This document shows, piece by piece, positions 5,397-6,530 of a DNA stretch of 6,530 bases; position 1 is the stretch's first letter, and every line of letters begins with the position of its first letter. The notes below the pieces were generated by a model, which ran no database searches, had not been told where the DNA came from, and saw nothing but the letters and a program-made list of their open reading frames with translations. The position numbers and the translations under genes were made by a program. Origin of the DNA: Kiloniellales bacterium (GTDB lineage: Bacteria; Pseudomonadota; Alphaproteobacteria; Kiloniellales; JAKSBE01); contig JASJAL010000371.1 of assembly GCA_030067055.1 (NCBI GenBank), positions 1 to 6,530 on the forward strand, read 5' to 3'.

Positions 5397-5408
5397 ATCT
5401 GGAATACT
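5381..5408 (+). promoter_or_regulatory. Candidate promoter of the amidohydrolase/TRAP operon
   Basis: TTGACA (5381-5386) is a perfect -35 hexamer; AATACT (5403-5408) follows after 16 bases and matches four of six -10 positions. Transcription would begin near 5415, about 33 bases before the ATG at 5448. The -10 falls in the outer operator arm and the -35 overlaps the inner arm, so a bound regulator would occlude it. Confidence 0.5.
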
Positions 5409-5447
5409 CGTTACAAGCAGAGGGATGGCGGTGGGACGCGCTTTGTC

Positions 5448-6263
5448 ATGGTATTTTCGGTCCGCGACGATGCGGAACCAGGACCTGAGAGCTTTGATGA
5501 AGCAAAGGGCCTCCTGAGCGCCACCGACGGTCCGCCGGCCGAGATCGTGAACCCGCAGGCGGACTCGAGAATCCTCCTGGTCTGCGAGCACGCCGCCAAC
5601 CGCGTTCCCGGCGCGCTTGGCAGCCTTGGCCTGGACGCCGAGACCCTCGAAAGCCACATCGCCTGGGACCCGGGCGCAGCCGAAGTCGCCCGCGGGCTCG
5701 CGCAGCGGCTCGACGCGACGGCTGTCCTGCAGCGCTTCTCCCGCCTGGTCCACGACTGCAACCGGCCGGCCGGCTCCGAAGATGCCATGCCAGTTCGCAG
5801 CGAGGCCTTCGACATCCCGGGCAACCGGAACCTTACCGAGGCGGCCCGGCAGGCGCGCAGCAAAGCCGTCTACGAACCCTTCCACGCGACCGTGAGCGCC
5901 CGCCTCGACCGGCGCCAAGACGCAAGTCGGCGGCCGGTCCTGGTCACGGTTCATTCCTTCGTGCCGCGCTATCACGGGAAGCCGCGGAAGGTGGAGCTGG
6001 GCATCCTGCACGACAGCGACCCGCGCCTCGCAGAGGCGATGCTGGCCCTGGCCGCGGCGAGCGAACTCGACGCACGGCGCAACGAGCCCTACGGTCCCGA
6101 GGACGGGGTCACGCACACCCTGAAAGTGCATGGGATCTCGCGCGGCCTGCTCAACGTGATGATCGAGATCCGCAGCGACCTCATCGCCGATCGCCAGAGC
6201 CAGGACGACATGGCGGCGCGCCTGGCGGGCTGGCTGACCGAAGCCCTCGACGGACTCGGGTGA
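5448..6263 (+). CDS. N-formylglutamate amidohydrolase family protein
   Basis: A 271-residue protein of the FGase family (PF05013), zinc-dependent hydrolases that cleave N-formyl-L-glutamate to glutamate and formate in histidine degradation, with relatives acting on other N-acyl amino acids. Motifs in order: LLVCEHAANRVPGALG (43-58) with the conserved E-H-A-x-N; HIAWDPGAAEVARGLA (70-85); FSRLVHDCNRP (97-107); VLVTVHSFVPRYHG (164-177), whose histidine is a probable metal ligand; and NVMIEIRSDLI (226-236). Length is normal and there is no signal peptide, so it acts in the cytoplasm. Residues 1-38 precede the first conserved strand; the ribosome site before the ATG is weak, so a later start is possible. 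No other hut genes are visible. Coupling to a TRAP permease gene and a divergent RpiR gene suggests it processes a compound imported by that transporter (inference). The hutG symbol is therefore not assigned. Confidence 0.88.
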   Translation: MVFSVRDDAEPGPESFDEAKGLLSATDGPPAEIVNPQADSRILLVCEHAANRVPGALGSLGLDAETLESHIAWDPGAAEVARGLAQRLDATAVLQRFSRLVHDCNRPAGSEDAMPVRSEAFDIPGNRNLTEAARQARSKAVYEPFHATVSARLDRRQDASRRPVLVTVHSFVPRYHGKPRKVELGILHDSDPRLAEAMLALAAASELDARRNEPYGPEDGVTHTLKVHGISRGLLNVMIEIRSDLIADRQSQDDMAARLAGWLTEALDGLG

Positions 6264-6264
6264 G

Positions 6265-6530
6265 ATGCCCAAGCCGATCAAGCTCTTCGTGAAGTACGTC
6301 GACGCCGTGAACCGGGTCTTCGGGCTGATCGCGATGTATCTCGTCTACGCGATGATTGGCATCCTGTTCTACTCGACGATCAGCAAGAACTTCTTCGACC
6401 CTTCGCTTTGGACCCTTGAGATGGCCCAGTTCGCGATGGTCACCTACTACCTGCTGGGCGGCGGCTATTCCATGCAGACCGGCGATCACGTCCGGATGGA
6501 CCTGCTCTACAGCCGCTGGTCGGACCGCAC
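6265..6530 (+). CDS. TRAP transporter small permease subunit (DctQ family), 3'-truncated by the window
   Basis: The first 88 residues of a DctQ-type small membrane subunit of a tripartite ATP-independent periplasmic transporter. Residues about 18-38 (VFGLIAMYLVYAMIGILFYST) form the first membrane helix. WTLEMAQFAMVTYYLLGGGYSMQTGDHVRMDLLYSRWSDR (49-88) contains the second helix and the highly typical 'GG.Y....G.HVR.DLLY.RWS' loop. This wording is of the subgroup annotated for mannitol/chloroaromatic or 2-oxo acid-like substrates, which does not fix the ligand. The ATG follows the amidohydrolase stop after a single base, so the two genes are one operon and probably translationally coupled. The large permease (DctM) and substrate-binding protein (DctP) should follow beyond the window edge. 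Confidence 0.9.
   Translation, partial: MPKPIKLFVKYVDAVNRVFGLIAMYLVYAMIGILFYSTISKNFFDPSLWTLEMAQFAMVTYYLLGGGYSMQTGDHVRMDLLYSRWSDR

Larger units (their letters stand above)
5369..5408. promoter_or_regulatory. Concentric double inverted repeat, probable RpiR operator
   Basis: The outer arms AGTATTCCA (5369-5377) and TGGAATACT (5400-5408) are exact reverse complements. The inner arms TGACA (5382-5386) and TGTCA (5391-5395) are also exact, and both pairs centre on the same point (between 5388 and 5389). The arm/gap layout is 9-4-5-4-5-4-9. The outer half-site centres are 31 bp apart, about three helical turns, so two subunits or dimers could bind the same DNA face. It lies midway in the only spacer shared by the regulator and the amidohydrolase operon. 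Binding by the adjacent RpiR protein is inferred from position and symmetry. Confidence 0.7.

Noticed and set aside
5355..6281. Minus-strand open frame of 308 codons opposite the amidohydrolase
   Set aside because: It mirrors a confident N-formylglutamate amidohydrolase gene and runs through the divergent promoter region; its composition is that of a shadow frame.
1..6530. CRISPR array, tRNA/rRNA genes, insertion sequence or attachment-site repeats
   Set aside because: No regularly spaced repeats, no clover-leaf-like or rRNA-like sequence, no transposase or integrase motif, and no long direct repeats were seen.

Overview
This GC-rich window, with GC-biased third codon positions, looks like chromosome from an alphaproteobacterium, most plausibly of the Rhodospirillales type. 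The support is a MipZ-family ATPase, an alphaproteobacterial PAS_5-type protein preceded by a CtrA-like TTAA-N7-TTAAC site, and a RpiR regulator next to a TRAP transporter. The genus cannot be named from sequence alone.

Left end (1-1990): the last 43 codons of an acyl-CoA synthetase (AMP-binding family) run on the + strand. Convergent to it is a two-gene minus-strand operon: a ParA-family ATPase, then a 267-residue protein with a basic N-terminus, a long Pro/Ala-rich linker and a helical C-terminal domain resembling DUF2336. The second gene appears to start at a TTG that overlaps the parA stop (TTGA), so the two are probably translationally coupled. This has the layout of a ParA-type positioning ATPase plus a dedicated adaptor, with no recognisable cargo gene nearby. 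A 295-base divergent intergenic region follows.

Middle (1991-4443), all on the + strand: a MipZ-like ATPase, divergent from parA; a 2-hydroxychromene-2-carboxylate isomerase/DsbA-like protein; and, after a 245-base gap holding the CtrA-like site and a strong GC palindrome, a PAS_5-type protein. Two deviant-Walker ATPases of the ParA/MipZ superfamily therefore face away from each other across one control region.

Right end (4453-6530): a RpiR-family regulator on the minus strand converges on the PAS gene. It is divergent from an N-formylglutamate amidohydrolase gene, which is followed one base later by a TRAP transporter small-permease (DctQ) gene cut by the window edge. The 113-base divergent spacer carries a 40-bp operator-like element made of two concentric inverted repeats. 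Each outer arm covers the -10 hexamer of one of two divergent promoter candidates. The likely picture is an autoregulated RpiR repressor/activator controlling uptake and hydrolysis of an N-formyl or similar N-acyl amino acid. Its SIS domain lacks the usual phosphosugar-binding Ser/Thr motif.

The best candidates for something undescribed are the ParA/adaptor pair divergent from a MipZ paralogue, and the concentric operator with its atypical RpiR protein.
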